From: Pyronema omphalodes
Taxonomy: Eukaryota > Ascomycota > Pezizomycetes > Pezizales > Pyronemataceae
Assembly (NCBI GenBank): GCA_024516155.1
Contig: JAJJXM010000024.1
Location: 706,507-770,506 of the forward strand
Direction of reading: 5' to 3'
Length of the DNA: 64,000 nt
Within the stretch, counting starts at the first letter, position 1, and every line of letters begins with the position of its first letter. This document shows positions 10,801-20,324 of this stretch, one piece after another. The notes beneath the pieces were generated by a model that ran no database searches, was not told where the DNA came from, and saw only the letters and a program-made list of their open reading frames with translations. A program made the position numbers and the translations under genes.

Positions 10801-13800
10801 GAGATGTTCTTTAAGATCGGAATTCATTCCCAGCAGCTGTGAAAACGACTTCTGTAGTTTCGAAAGGTTGTCTTTCAACTCTGCCTCATGTTCGGTCTTT
10901 TTGAAGACTTTTCGCGCGTCCGTCATCCGTCGTAGATACACGATACTCGCAACTGCTGTCCGGGTGACAAAAAACGACGAGCACGACGGAAATCGATTCA
11001 CGAATCCCAGAAGGTCGAGATAAACCTCAGTACACTTCCTCCAATTGCCAACATTCTCATCTCCTTCTAAGCATCGTACGACTTCATCGACTGCAGTATA
11101 TACCGGCAACTTATCAGCGATGCTGAGAGGCGGTATAATGCACAGCAAGGCATCTCTGGGGCTGCCCAGACCGGTATTACTGATTCCGGAAGCTAACTTG
11201 CTAAGTACCTGTAAACAATTTAACGCCAAAACCAGTTACCCAGGAACCATATACCACTCACCTCGTTCTTCAGCTGATAATGTTCCCATGCTGTGGGTAG
11301 GTTGGTCATGCTGTGGGATGCCTCAGTGAAACCGCCGATACGAGGGATTTCAGTAGCAACAGCCGACATAAAAGCAGCAAAAATATGCTGCGCAAAGAGA
11401 AGTTCCCGTTGCGTATTCGACATAACAGCAAGAAAATGGCCATTTTCAGTGTCGCTGTCATCCGTGTACCGAGGTTTGGACTGGTCGGGAGTGCCTCCGT
11501 CTTGTTCGTCGAAAGAGACAGCAGGACACTCAAAGTCAACGGCAAAGCATTCACGTCCCGGCATAGCACCTTCGGCTCCACCAAAACCGATGATTCTATG
11601 ATAGTCAATCCGGTGATGTGACTCTTTCGGCTTGGAATCGGTGGCGTAGCAGTCCATTTCCGTGCCTTTTCCAATGCATAGGACCCTCGTATCATCTATT
11701 TTTGGTAACCACCAGCTTAGGTCCTGCTGAAGTAAATGGTTGTCTTTTCCTAGGATCCAAAGATTCTGCTTGAAGTTTTCCCGTTTCAGCCGGTTGCTGT
11801 ACCGAGTGCTCTTGCTTTCCTCTGACTTGCTCTTCCGATCTTCCTGCTTCCTCATTATTTCCTTCTCCTTATCTCGCTGCTCTCGAAGGTGGGCATGCTG
11901 AAGCCACAGGGAAAGGAGAGCCTCAATCTCCGCTAATCCTACGCGGAATATCCCAGCATCCCTCTTAACTGTCATAACAACTCGCTGTGGATTGCCGTCG
12001 ACAGAGACAGAAATGCCCCATTTAAAGGGTTCGGCATTCGATGGAAGGAGCGTATTCAAGACTAGCTCCATGGAATCTGCAACAGATACTGCGGCGTCGG
12101 AAGCCGGATTGCTCCACTGGGTGAGTAGACCTAACCGCTGACGGATATGAATAAACGACCTAGCGTCCGGCAGTACTGGCCTAGCGTCATGCAGTACTGC
12201 GTTATCAGAATTTATACTCTTGCCACCGGTAAGCACTCTGAGGGTCGGCGATAAATACACTTTAGGGTCTTTACGGTCGTCTGTCTTGAACTTCTTCAGA
12301 AACTTCTGCATGCAACGGTTGAGCTGGGGGGTCTTCGCCCACTTCTGAGTGGTCCAGTGATGATCTTTCCGTTTCTCATCTCTGAGGCTGCTATAGTTAT
12401 TTCCGAAGTTGTTACGGTCTTTTGACATCGCGCTGGCTAGCCATTCCAGCTCGAAGTCCTTCGCCAGGCGTACGGTTGATGGTTGCTTGGACATTCCTCG
12501 ACGGATGAGAGCTCGCACCGCTGTCATGAGCATGGTCGCTGCAAGCTGAGCAAGAGAAACGACCCAGTGGGATCCCCGTAGACCCAGAAACTGCAGGACA
12601 AAGCCAGAAATGCTGATAACCGTTCCCAGAGTAGCAGATGCGCTTGTGAAGGGAGACACTGGCAATTCTTCGCGAGACCGTTGACGGCTCGAGGTCCATA
12701 TCTCTTCGGCAGGCTCTTCTGCCACCATGGCGTACGACTCGAAGGTCTGGTCGCCGATCAACTGGCCACGTTGTAACCTGGGGTGTGTCAGTTGGATTCA
12801 ACGGCGAAAAGAGCCCACTTTCATGATGCGCCACTGGTTACTTACCAAAGAATATAGAGCTTGGCTTTTTTGATGCCATCCGCCTTCTTGAATGTTTTTT
12901 CAGTTGTACTCTGCTCAACCACACTAGCGCAGATGAACATGCCAAGAACCAGAAGTAGAGTTCCGCCAGAGGTCAGCGCTATAAATTTTGCAATCAGCAT
13001 ATATCAAGGATGTGAGTTAGCAGGATGTAAGCGAACAGCGGTAGAGACTCACGATAGGCATATTCTTGAACTGAAGTACCTCCCTTCGTGAGCTTCAACC
13101 CAGGATGGTAAGAGACCAATCCCGCGACTACTAATACTGTAATCTGCACGAGGATTCCAAAAATAGCGGCGATATAAAGTTCCCGGGTGTTCCTCGACAC
13201 TGATAGGTTCAGGGAGATGTTGGGTGCTTTATAATTGTTAAACAATGTGTCCGGTGTGGACATTTCATAAGCGTCCAGAAGTTTGCCGCCGTTAGAATCC
13301 GGGTTTGTGGTGCTTGCACCAGATGGACCCCTCTCAATGTCTGACGGTTCGTCACCAGGAGGGGGTTGGGTTGAGCTGCTTTCATGAACACTGTTTTTAT
13401 CTTGATCAGGATTCTGTTTGAACGGCCATGGAAGGAAGTTATGGAAGTAAGCTGCTAGACGGTGTCAGTCGGGCGGGATTTGCGGAAATATGGCACCTAC
13501 TGCGGTTAACCTTGATTACGAGTTTACGGAATATGGCTTCTTCCAAAGTGAAGATCTCGCATTCCTCGGTCCCTGTAATGTTGCCCTGCTCGCCCGTGAT
13601 CCCATTGTTTGGCTGTGGGTCATTATCCGGCATTGTGCTTTGGCCGGCCTGTTGTTCTTTTGAATTCCATCCGATCGGCAAATTCTCAAAATAAAGAAGC
13701 TCGACTATCTCGGGAGTGCCCATCACCCGTACGATGGCATCGCCATTCCAAATCTCACAGACTGCAAAATCATTAACATCGTCTTGGTGGTGACAGACTC

Positions 13801-14316
13801 AATTGTACCTTCATGTGAAGTTGAGGACATCAGCTCTACCTCCGCTGCCGCCCGTGTCTCTCTGGCGCGGCCTACAAGAGTTCGCAGCCATGAGGGACCC
13901 CCGACCCGGACGGCACTGACTATAGCTGTAATGATTCCGAGAGGCGCTACGGCAAAGAGAAGCGAGTCGATCCATGATGTTGAGAAGCTCTGTATACGCT
14001 TAGTCGAGCAGCAAGAAGGGATTGGTATCGATTGTTCTAACCATGAACTGTTGAGCAAATCTGAAGGTATTTAGCGTGCTCCATTATATAAAGAAGACAT
14101 ATCTGTAGCAGTGTACCTTTCACCGAATAGTGCAAGAAGAGGGGATAAATCCGAGATAAAGTTGTTAGAAAATTCGGCGCCGTTGATTCCAGTGTTGTCG
14201 TTTCCAGAAGGACCGGCGGTCGAGTCTGCGGGTGAGGTTGCTGCCGCGACAGCTGCGGCCAATAGCCAAACCTCAGCAGCCCGGATCATCCATGCGGGAG
14301 TTGTGGTTGCCATCAC
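7864..14316 (-). CDS. Multi-pass membrane protein with ankyrin repeats and C-terminal SPRY domain (11 exons, ~1964 aa)
   Basis: Exons read from the sequence: 14117-14316, 14042-14060, 13809-13989, 13501-13761, 13053-13454, 12846-12978, 11262-12777, 10490-11208, 8308-10431, 8051-8256 and 7864-7997. All introns are GT...AG, 46-74 nt, and the summed coding length (5895 nt) is a multiple of three with no internal stop. The N-terminus has a signal-like hydrophobic stretch (AAEVWLLAAAVAAAT) and the block SDLSPLLALFGER typical of a large fungal family of unknown function. Predicted membrane segments include LLFAVAPLGIITAIV, AAIFGILVQITVLVVAGLV, GGTLLLVLGMFICASVV and the SISGFVLQFLG / AQLAATMLMTAV pair. 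A Lys/Glu-rich region near residues 650-680 is probably coiled. Ankyrin repeats start near residue 1128 (GWTPLHYAVL) and run to about 1700, many with TPLH cores. The C-terminus (about 1838-1960) is a SPRY domain of RanBPM type: YFEITIL, GDTVGCGVI, FFTKNG. Exact function is unknown; ankyrin plus SPRY suggests protein recognition at a membrane. Confidence 0.87.
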
Positions 14317-14591
14317 GTGACGAAAGTGCGGTTACCAAGAGCTTCGCGGTCGAGCCTAGGGAGTGTGCTTGGTGTGGTCGTCAGTTCGTCTGGAGGAGCG
14401 CTGTCAAAGAGCCGGGGATTGACGACGGGGAAGGTTGAAGGCTCCCTCACTCGAAACTACGGGAGAAGCAATCTTTAAAGGCAGATTTGAACGCTGAGCG
14501 TCGGCCGGGAAGAAAAAATAATACAAGCCGTCGACTCCTTTCGTCTTGCTTTCCCTCGTCCTATAGATAATAACGTGCGCGTCGGGTGTTA

Positions 14592-14656
14592 TGCCTAGAA
14601 ACACAACAGATATTGTCCTGTGCGTTGGGAAGTCTGCCTAGAAACACAGCAGATAT
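14592..14656. repeat. Direct repeat, 22-bp unit
   Basis: TGCCTAGAAACACAACAGAT at 14592 recurs at 14635 with one substitution (ACAGCAGAT). Confidence 0.75.
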
Positions 14657-14700
14657 AAAAGCTGTCTGATAGCTGCGGCTATGACTGTGACTACGTTGCC

Positions 14701-14806
14701 TGTACCAATCATTGCTTCGACAATCAGCAAAGTGTTTCGAAAGCTTTGTGGTCTGTACCAATCATTGCTTTGACAATCGGCAAAGTGTTCTGAGAGCTTT
14801 ATGGCC
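14701..14806. repeat. Tandem duplication, 53-bp unit
   Basis: Two adjacent copies starting TGTACCAATCATTGCTT, at 14701 and 14754. They differ at a few positions (TTCGACAATCAG versus TTTGACAATCGG). Confidence 0.85.
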
Positions 14807-15068
14807 TGCATCTAGACAGTGGATCTTGACTTAATTCGTTACCAGGCGCGGCTGCAATGCAGAAGTTTCATGACCGGTGTTTGGTTTGCGGCGCAGGTTC
14901 TGCAAAGAAGTGGGGAATGTAGCTATCTGCACAAAATCAGCTGCCGGACGTTTCGAATAACCGCAGGGAATTAAAAGGGATGAAGAGAAAGGGAGGGAAG
15001 CCGGCCGGCCGAATGGAGGCAGAGTACTATTGGAGGACGACGACGTGCAATGGGAAGAAGACGAGGGT

Positions 15069-15186
15069 GACTGGAATGGCGAACCGGAGGCGATGCCGTA
15101 GCAGGTGTCGGGAGACGCGAAGAAGTAACTGTATCTGAACCAGAAGCGATACCGTTGCAGGTGTTAAGAGACGCGAATAGGTGACT
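15069..15186. repeat. Diverged tandem duplication, ~60-bp unit
   Basis: The block containing GAACCGGAGGCGATGCCGTA and GGTGTCGGGAGACGCGAA recurs as GAACCAGAAGCGATACCGTT and GGTGTTAAGAGACGCGAA. Confidence 0.65.
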
Positions 15187-15190
15187 ACAT

Positions 15191-15960
15191 CTATGGTGCA
15201 TAGAGTTTCGAGAATAAGCATAGTGGGAAGTTGGGTAGTTGATGATAGTGGGTGTAGCGACGGGCACCTAAACGCCGGATCACACCGTGTGAGACCCCTG
15301 GACAACCAATCCTAGGACCAGTAAAAAACCGCATCACCAACACAATCGAAAACCACCATACCGCCTTCATTGTATTACAATCCCCGAATATTCCCCAAGG
15401 AATAAGATCCTTATAATCTGGTGTCTTGATGATAATATCTCTCGCAGCAAGCTTAAGAGAAGCAGGAACCGAATAAGACATGGATCTACCACTGATGAAG
15501 AGCGTACAGGGCTCAGGGACACATAGACGAGAAGGTCAGAAATGGAGTACGAATATGTAGACGAGAGGGGGGGGCTACAACCCCAAACACGATAGACCGC
15601 TCCGGGGCGTACCCGGTGACTATTGGGGTCACACCCAATAGTTAACAATGTAAATTAATTAGGTAGCTTCCGCCATAACCTGACGGTTAGATGCGTGTAT
15701 GAATAAAAAAAAAAAAAAAAAACTGATGATAGACATACGACCATCACTCCCCTGTACCTGTGTCGATTGTCCAGGCTCCAAAGTTGCTGCGATAGTTGCG
15801 GCAGCCTGAGCAACGGTTGTAGTGGTGTATTTATACAAAGTCGTCGGTGTTGGACCTGTGTATGCCGCTATCATTGCTGCTGCCGGGGCTTTAAAAACAA
15901 ACAGTGTGGTCTGTCCTACGAATGCCTTGCAGGATTGGAAAGATAAAGTGCGAGGTAAGG
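15191..15960 (-). pseudogene. Possible gene relic split by a LINE fragment
   Basis: On the minus strand an open frame enters near 15945 (AFVGQTTLFVFK) and runs through IAAYTGPTPTTLYKYTTTT to GSDGRMSIIS at about 15727. Here the LINE-N fragment interrupts it. If the fragment and one 8-bp target copy are ignored, the frame resumes without a stop into MSYSVPASLKLAARDIIIKT and PWGIFGDCNTM, to about 15250. That the frame stays open across the exact insertion point is the main evidence for coding. I do not recognise the family, and exon boundaries are not resolved. It could also be a chance open frame. Confidence 0.35.
15499..15721 (+). mobile_element. 5'-truncated LINE-N copy with poly(A) tail
   Basis: This + strand segment (AGAGCGTACAGGGCTCAGGG ... 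GGTTAGATGCGTGTATGAATAAA...) is the same 3'UTR end as LINE-N at 29132-29355 on the minus strand. It ends in an A tract of about 18 bases and is flanked by ACTGATGA at 15491-15498 and 15722-15729, the target-site duplication expected from target-primed reverse transcription. Only the last 200 or so bases of the element were inserted, a normal LINE 5' truncation. Confidence 0.85.
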
Positions 15961-17222
15961 GACAGGGTGACTAGAAGGGACATGGCTTGTAGACCGCAGA
16001 CGGATAGAAAGAGGAGGCCAATTTGTCCATGAGCAGGGCGTGTAATTAAAGACTGAAGCAGAAGCAATCAAATGGTGGATAAGTTGTGAAAGAAATATTG
16101 TTATGAAAAGATATGTCAATGGACAAGTTCGTGAGAGACATTGAAGTGACTAATTTGATGTGATACCGAAAAAAATAGTGAAAGCCGTGAAAATGGCGTC
16201 AGGGTGTTTCGAAAAATCGGGAACGTGTAAGTCATGATTGGGATTCAAATGAAGCCTCGCTGCGAAGAAAAATGTATGAAATGTAAGGAAAATCAAAAAT
16301 CTTCAAAGAAAAAGGGCAAAAGAAGACGGGAAACTAAGGAAAAAAACCGCAGCTGAACTCTTTACTATGTGTTTTACATATAGATGCACTTCAATGAGCA
16401 CTGCAAGATGAGGATGCCATATAGACAGTCTTCGAGAATCTCCAAAAGCTTGTTGTGATAATACCATAAATGTTTGCGAGTACCAATCATGCAGATTTGA
16501 AGAATACCCGACAGTGCCAATATACATGATTGCCTCCTCTGTGCGCCTTGCTCGTGAAAAATTCCACTTAGGTCAGACGATCAAAACCTGCCTTGTCCAG
16601 TCCACATCACCTGTTCCAATGTCATGAAATCTCTGATCGCCGTTCATTTTGCGGAACAATACGGCAAGCCGGTACTCTAGTGGAATTACAACCACTGGCG
16701 AATCGCATGTCACACCCTATAATGTGTGAGAATAGAATAGGTATCATATATAACGCTATGGAGAATATGGCAAACTCGACAGGAGAATGCATAATTAAGT
16801 TAGTATCCCGGGCCGGAAGCCCCAGGGAAGCTCCGGCTAGCCACGTCATGTGATTAGTGACTTTTCGATAGGACCTCACGAGGATCCCGGCCCGAGGCGT
16901 CGAAACTATTATTCACTGTCAGTTTGGGAGGACCAAGGACGGAGAAGGGGAATGAACACTTACCTCAAGGGTGTCAACCTACCCTTGAGACAACTACGAA
17001 CGACGCTGATGGAGAACGAAGAAGACGACGAAAAGTCACCTCCTTATACCTGAAGAGTATTCGGCAATTCACGGCTACGATAGGTGCTGCATAGGAACAG
17101 GAGATTCCAGGAAGATGCAGATACGGCGCAAGTGTGTCATCCGGTGATATGAGTTGGGTGAACAGTTGCGCGAAGGGATAAGGCAGAGTCTAGTCAGCAA
17201 ACAGGAGTGGAATGCAGGACAA
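15961..17222. other. Non-coding or relic DNA between LINE fragment and solo LTR
   Basis: No confident gene. Around 16490-16545 there is a stretch similar to the leader of element D just upstream of its first ORF (TTTGAAGAATACC-GACA-TGCCA ... GCCTCCT), so an old D-like relic may lie here. Just before 17222 an open + frame (GEQLREGIRQSLVSKQEW) continues after the solo LTR at 18363 (see findings). Confidence 0.45.
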
Positions 17223-18362
17223 TGTAACGGCGAACAAGGGAGAGATAGCTGACGGAGAACCTGAGGGCTCTTCTCAATTATTCACTCTTGAGTTCAATGA
17301 ATATAACCTTATAATAACTTCAACGTTAGAAACTCTTAAGCTGTGTCAAGCATCAACTTAAAGACTTTCTGTGTTTAGAAGTTTAAGGAAATAAACAAAG
17401 ATTCCAAGGGACAAAGAGATCCAGAGACAGGAACGAGGACGAGGACGTAAACAAAGATTTCGACAAAGTATTTGAATTTGTAAATAAACAAATAACTGTG
17501 TAAGGAGAAAAGAAAAACAAAATAAACAAACAAAGAAACAATCTTCTTATATACAATTTTTCCTCCTTACACGCCGAGCCACTATTTGCAGATTTTTCCC
17601 AAAAAATAACTAAGTAAACAACGCGGTCGCGGTTGCGCGTTCTAGACGCGCTAACGCGTTCGTACCAAATTAGCGTGTTTGCGTGCACAGCCTCGTCGCG
17701 CCCTCGTTAGCGTATCTCGCCTGCGCGATAGGGTAACTCGCGTGAGCGGTAGCGTACTTTGCGTGCGCGCTAGCGTAACCCTAAGCGTAGTCACGCGCGC
17801 GCTTCTGTAACCCTAATCGTGCGCGTGCGTCCGTAACCCTAACCCTAGCTGTGCGTGTACGGTCACAAACCTAACCCTAGTTTGTGTGCGTGCGGGTGCA
17901 ACCCTAACCCTAGTCACGTGAATCCAGATCAGCTGCGATTGGAAAGATGGTGCAATACTGATGAGGTCACATGACTAGATCTTATCTTATCGATAAGATG
18001 ATCGTGCCCTAGCCCTAGTCACGTGTGCGCACATTAGTAGACCAGTGCGCGTGCATACTGATCTACTACTGATTAGAACACGTGACCGATCTTATCTAAT
18101 CGGATAAGATGATCGGTAGACCGTAGGTATGGAATTTCCGAAAAGGGATCCGAGCTGACCCCTAACCCTGGGGGTAGGTCACGTGACCTTTTTGACAATT
18201 TGGGAATTCAGCGTAACCCTAACCCAAGCGAGTGACGAGTGATGATCGAAGACCGAAGGATAATAGAAATAAATAAACAAACGAGTGCTGAATAATGAAG
18301 CGCATGATAATAGGTGAATGAATGACGAGGAGGGGGAAGGTAATAATTCTCGAGCCGTGACA
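17223..18362 (-). mobile_element. Solo LTR of Gypsy family B with 5-bp target duplication
   Basis: Begins TGTAACGGCGAACAAGG and ends GAGCCGTGACA on the + strand. By comparison with the B elements further right, the element orientation is minus (TGTCACGGC...GTTACA). GACAA flanks both sides (17218-17222 and 18363-18367), a perfect 5-bp target-site duplication, so the internal region was lost by LTR-LTR recombination. The LTR contains at least eight CCCTAA-type motifs, four CACGTG boxes (17915, 18020, 18079, 18180) and paired ATCTTATC/GATAAGAT palindromes. Confidence 0.9.
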
Positions 18363-18674
18363 GACAAGGCTCAACAGTGCATCAGCATGAGACGACGTCC
18401 AGCAGGGAACTCCACTCAGGAAACCTGTTTGATGGAACTGATATGACGCGTCGTTGGGCCTAGAGCTGCCAACTTGGAACAAGACGGCGTTTGCATCCAC
18501 ACCAGGCTGTGGCTGCGCGCAAGTGCGCACAGGTGGGGCACATATGACATCACACAGGAATGTGACGGAGTGATCCACTCCCGTAAGGCGTCAGGATGCC
18601 TTATGATGTCAGTGACCTCCACTTGCAATTGAGATTCTCTAGGCAGATCTATGATGGCGCGACTCATCCGATAA

Positions 18675-19329
18675 ATGACTCACGTGTCATTATCACAAGA
18701 GTCCATGCATGATGCAGTCAGACGGAGCTGGCCTCCGGTGTGACTCATAACCCCAGCAACTCACTGGAAGGTGTGGTAGTACGGTGAGCTATTTCAAGGA
18801 TTAATCTGACCAGCGCGAGCATAATGCAAGTGAGCAATCAATTTGATTGCGCGCTTATTATGATGCAAGCCTCAGCAGATGCGTCACAGCTTTGACACAT
18901 GTCTTATCTCCTAAGCTCAGTTTGGCAGTTGGTTCCCCAAGGAAGGCTGGGCGGACTTGTAGACGAAGGTCCATAAAAGACCATATGTCTTCCCTCTGTC
19001 TCCTCCATCATCATCCATTGATCCTCTACGCAACGATACACTATTTACATTAACGAATACCTCCGAAGACAACCCTTAAGTTTATTCGGCCTGTGATCGG
19101 TTAATGCTCTTCCTAGTTTATCTTTGGAATAAGTTCTTTTAGTTCTTGAAGACGAAGCGTCTGTCTACACTAGGACAGAGAACTTGAGATACAACCGGAA
19201 AAGCCTCTGTATAGTTAGGACTGTGCCCAGGTTCACATCGCAGGATAACCTGAACCATGTTGTCCACAATCACCCTGCCTGCTGCCACCACAATATTTCA
19301 CGGCGGTCCACAAACCCTTTACTGTCATG
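18675..19329 (+). mobile_element. Possible LTR retroelement E, 5' end only
   Basis: The stretch begins near TGTCATTATCACAAG and has a TATA-like box (CATAAAAGACC) near 18974 followed by a CT-rich leader. An open frame from an ATG at 19257 reads MLSTITLPAATTIFHGG, similar in style to the start of a Copia/Gypsy Gag. It is cut at 19330 by the A' LTR. No second LTR is present to prove the boundaries. It could instead be ordinary intergenic DNA. Confidence 0.3.
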
Positions 19330-19511
19330 TGTCAAGGTGCACGAACGGAAGTTCGAGGGACACGCTTGCACACTACCGGGGGGTCAAGACTAGGCAAGGC
19401 TCCGGGAGCCGAAACGGAGGAACAAGGACCGAAGTGCTCGACGAACGGTCGGCACACGAAATAAGGACATGGGCAAGGACAAGAGTGACGTAGGTCTGAG
19501 GAGAGAAGAGA
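19330..19511 (-). mobile_element. Gypsy A' 3' LTR, distal piece (interrupted by element A)
   Basis: Reads as the reverse complement of the end of the element A LTR. Shared blocks include CACACTACCGG, AGGACCGAAGTGCTCG and GGACAAGAGTGACGTAGG. It begins TGTCAAGG at 19330. The rest of the same LTR resumes at about 25916 on the other side of element A. Confidence 0.8.
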
Positions 19512-20037
19512 TGTCACGGCACACGGCTGACGAGCCGTTGTGTTGCGTCATCATGCTGTCGTGGTTGTTGATGGACATCGTGCCGTTGTCTTGCCCTGTT
19601 GTGTTGTGTTGCCGTTGTGTTGTGGTGTGTGCCGTGCCATTGTGACTGAGAGACTGATTGATGATGGATGACGTACCACGAGCTGGAGAGCTGTGGCGTT
19701 GCAGGTGAATTGATGGAGAACGGAAGCTCATGTAGCGATGATTGTATGACGGCCCAGCAAGAGTGCTGGCCGCCCCTTTGTACATAAGGAGGCTTGCCTC
19801 CCCGTTGTCGAGATTCTCCATCGAACGTCTTGTGTCTTCTCCTTGCTCCTAATATAAGACTTCTTCTCCCAAGTCCTACGTCACTCTTGTCCTTGTCCCT
19901 GTTCCTGTTTTGTGTGCCGTCCGTCTGACGAGCACTTCGGTCCTTGTCCTGCCGTTCCCCGTTCCGGAACCCGCCTAGTCTCTCTTGCCGGTAGTGTTCA
20001 GTGTGTTCTTTGAACGTCCGTTCCTAGTTCCCTGACA
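19512..20037 (+). repeat. 5' LTR of element A
   Basis: TGTCACGGCACACGGC ... TAGTTCCCTGACA, 526 bp with TG...CA ends. A TATA-like AATATAAG near 19850 lies upstream of a CT-rich segment, the probable U3/R promoter. Confidence 0.92.
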
Positions 20038-20072
20038 TTACGTTCGATCGATTAATTATTCAACCGACACGC

Positions 20073-20324
20073 ATGAACCCCACCGGTTCTGCCTGGACCT
20101 ACGCATTAAAACAAGCCTTGGAATCGCACACCCTAAACGAAACCTTTGGGATTCCCGATAGATTCGCTGGCGCAGTGCGAAGAACCATCCGACGAGCAGA
20201 AGATAACTGCTACCTTGTGGTCCGCTGGGAACTCCACGACTACACTTACCAGGAGCACATCCGCCGCACCATCAGACTCAAGCCAATCCTCAGAGCCCGC
20301 CAGAATGCATATCAAACTTATTGA
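20073..20324 (+). CDS. ORF0 of element A, small upstream protein (83 aa), function unknown
   Basis: First ATG after the 5' LTR, 35 nt downstream of it. It encodes an 83-residue protein that overlaps the gag ATG (20305) by 20 nt in another frame. The sequence AWTYALKQAL ... FGIP ... YLVVRWELHDY is alignable with the first ORF of element D (AWVREFAPAL ... FGIP ... YLAFLWKYQPP). Two different chromovirus families thus keep an ORF with the same position and core. It does not resemble Gag, protease or any domain I recognise. Translation of gag after it would need leaky scanning or reinitiation. Confidence 0.6.
   Translation: MNPTGSAWTYALKQALESHTLNETFGIPDRFAGAVRRTIRRAEDNCYLVVRWELHDYTYQEHIRRTIRLKPILRARQNAYQTY

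Larger units (their letters stand above)
14317..15490. other. Intergenic region upstream of the ankyrin-SPRY gene
   Basis: No supportable gene over most of this stretch. It should contain the promoter of the ankyrin-SPRY gene (start codon at 14316). Two sets of short duplications are present (14592-14656 and 14701-14806), as well as a diverged repeat at 15069-15186. The right-hand part (about 15191-15490) belongs to a possible gene relic described separately. Confidence 0.55.

Noticed and set aside
15191..17053. tRNA or rRNA genes in the 14-17 kb region
   Set aside because: I looked for cloverleaf-type box A/B patterns and rRNA-like blocks and saw none that I could support by eye.
17800..18230. 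Interstitial telomere (chromosome fusion scar)
   Set aside because: The CCCTAA motifs are short, spaced by unrelated sequence and occur at the same positions in three B LTRs, so they are part of the LTR.
19390..19821. 143-aa minus frame across the A LTR (MENLDNGEASLLMY), recurring at 25371-25694
   Set aside because: It lies within LTR sequence, spans the insertion junction of A into A', and in the second copy ends elsewhere; most likely non-coding LTR DNA.
20146..20304. Upstream extension of the element A gag frame
   Set aside because: The open frame begins with TTG and overlaps ORF0; the first in-frame ATG is at 20305.
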